Shown here: positions 11,707 through 64,000 of the stretch, piece after piece
Numbering within the stretch: the stretch's first letter is position 1
How the letters are laid out: each line of letters opens with the position of its first letter
Assembly: GCA_037783545.1 (NCBI GenBank)
Contig: JBBELK010000372.1
Location: 248,001 to 312,000, forward strand
DNA: 64,000 bases
Direction of reading: 5' to 3'
Source: Henricia sp. BOLD:AAB3569
Taxonomy: Eukaryota; Echinodermata; Asteroidea; Spinulosida; Echinasteridae
Position numbers and translations under genes: made by a program
The notes under the pieces: generated by a model
Seen by the model: only the letters and a program-made list of their open reading frames with translations
The model's database searches: none
What the model was told of the DNA's origin: nothing

Positions 11707-64000
<52,294 letters not shown>

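Overview
This window looks like animal genomic DNA: AT-rich, with small phase-consistent exons separated by kilobase introns full of short transposons. The main gene and the repeat content (tRNA-headed SINEs, many foldback MITEs, a Tc1-like relic) suggest an invertebrate deuterostome, most likely an echinoderm. The gene family is certain; the taxon is inference.

One gene dominates. From the right edge (its 5' end is outside the window) to about 11.7 kb on the minus strand runs a class III myosin (MYO3, NINAC-like). I could place 35 consecutive exons. Their lengths sum to 5,330 nt, and after a 2-nt partial first codon the frame stays open for 1,775 codons to a TGA at 11707-11709. The order is: Ste20-like kinase (64.0-55.0 kb), linker (54.1 kb), myosin motor with P-loop, switch I, switch II and actin-binding segment (52.0-31.1 kb), four IQ motifs (30.0-27.3 kb), an acidic Ser/Glu-rich insert (23.5-23.0 kb), two more IQ motifs (23.0-18.5 kb), a low-complexity tail including a His/Gln/Pro tract (17.4-12.9 kb), and a last exon matching the C-terminal MYO3 tail homology motif.

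Left of MYO3, on the same strand, is an intronless glycosyltransferase-like type II membrane protein gene (7.7-9.0 kb) broken by one in-frame stop and one frameshift. Between 1.3 and 4.4 kb, two or three tiny minus-strand exon candidates with strong splice sites may belong to another gene that continues off the left edge.

The rest is introns and intergenic DNA, largely mobile elements. Four hAT-type MITEs have exact 8-bp target duplications. Others are two 236-bp Tc1-type MITEs with Sleeping-Beauty-like ends, a 763-bp long-TIR element with TA duplications, a piggyBac-type TTAA MITE, a PIF/Harbinger-type TTA element, a near-perfect 135-bp palindrome in three copies, a 445-bp TIR family in four copies, tRNA-derived SINEs and several nested insertions. 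A roughly 1.5-kb element in a motor-domain intron carries 2-3 tandem units of about 424 bp, loaded with nuclear-receptor DR1 (AGGTCA-A-AGGTCA) and CRE (TGACGTCA) words. Next to the first kinase exon, a tandem array holds decayed copies of the second kinase exon. No bacterial-type operon, CRISPR or phage feature is present.
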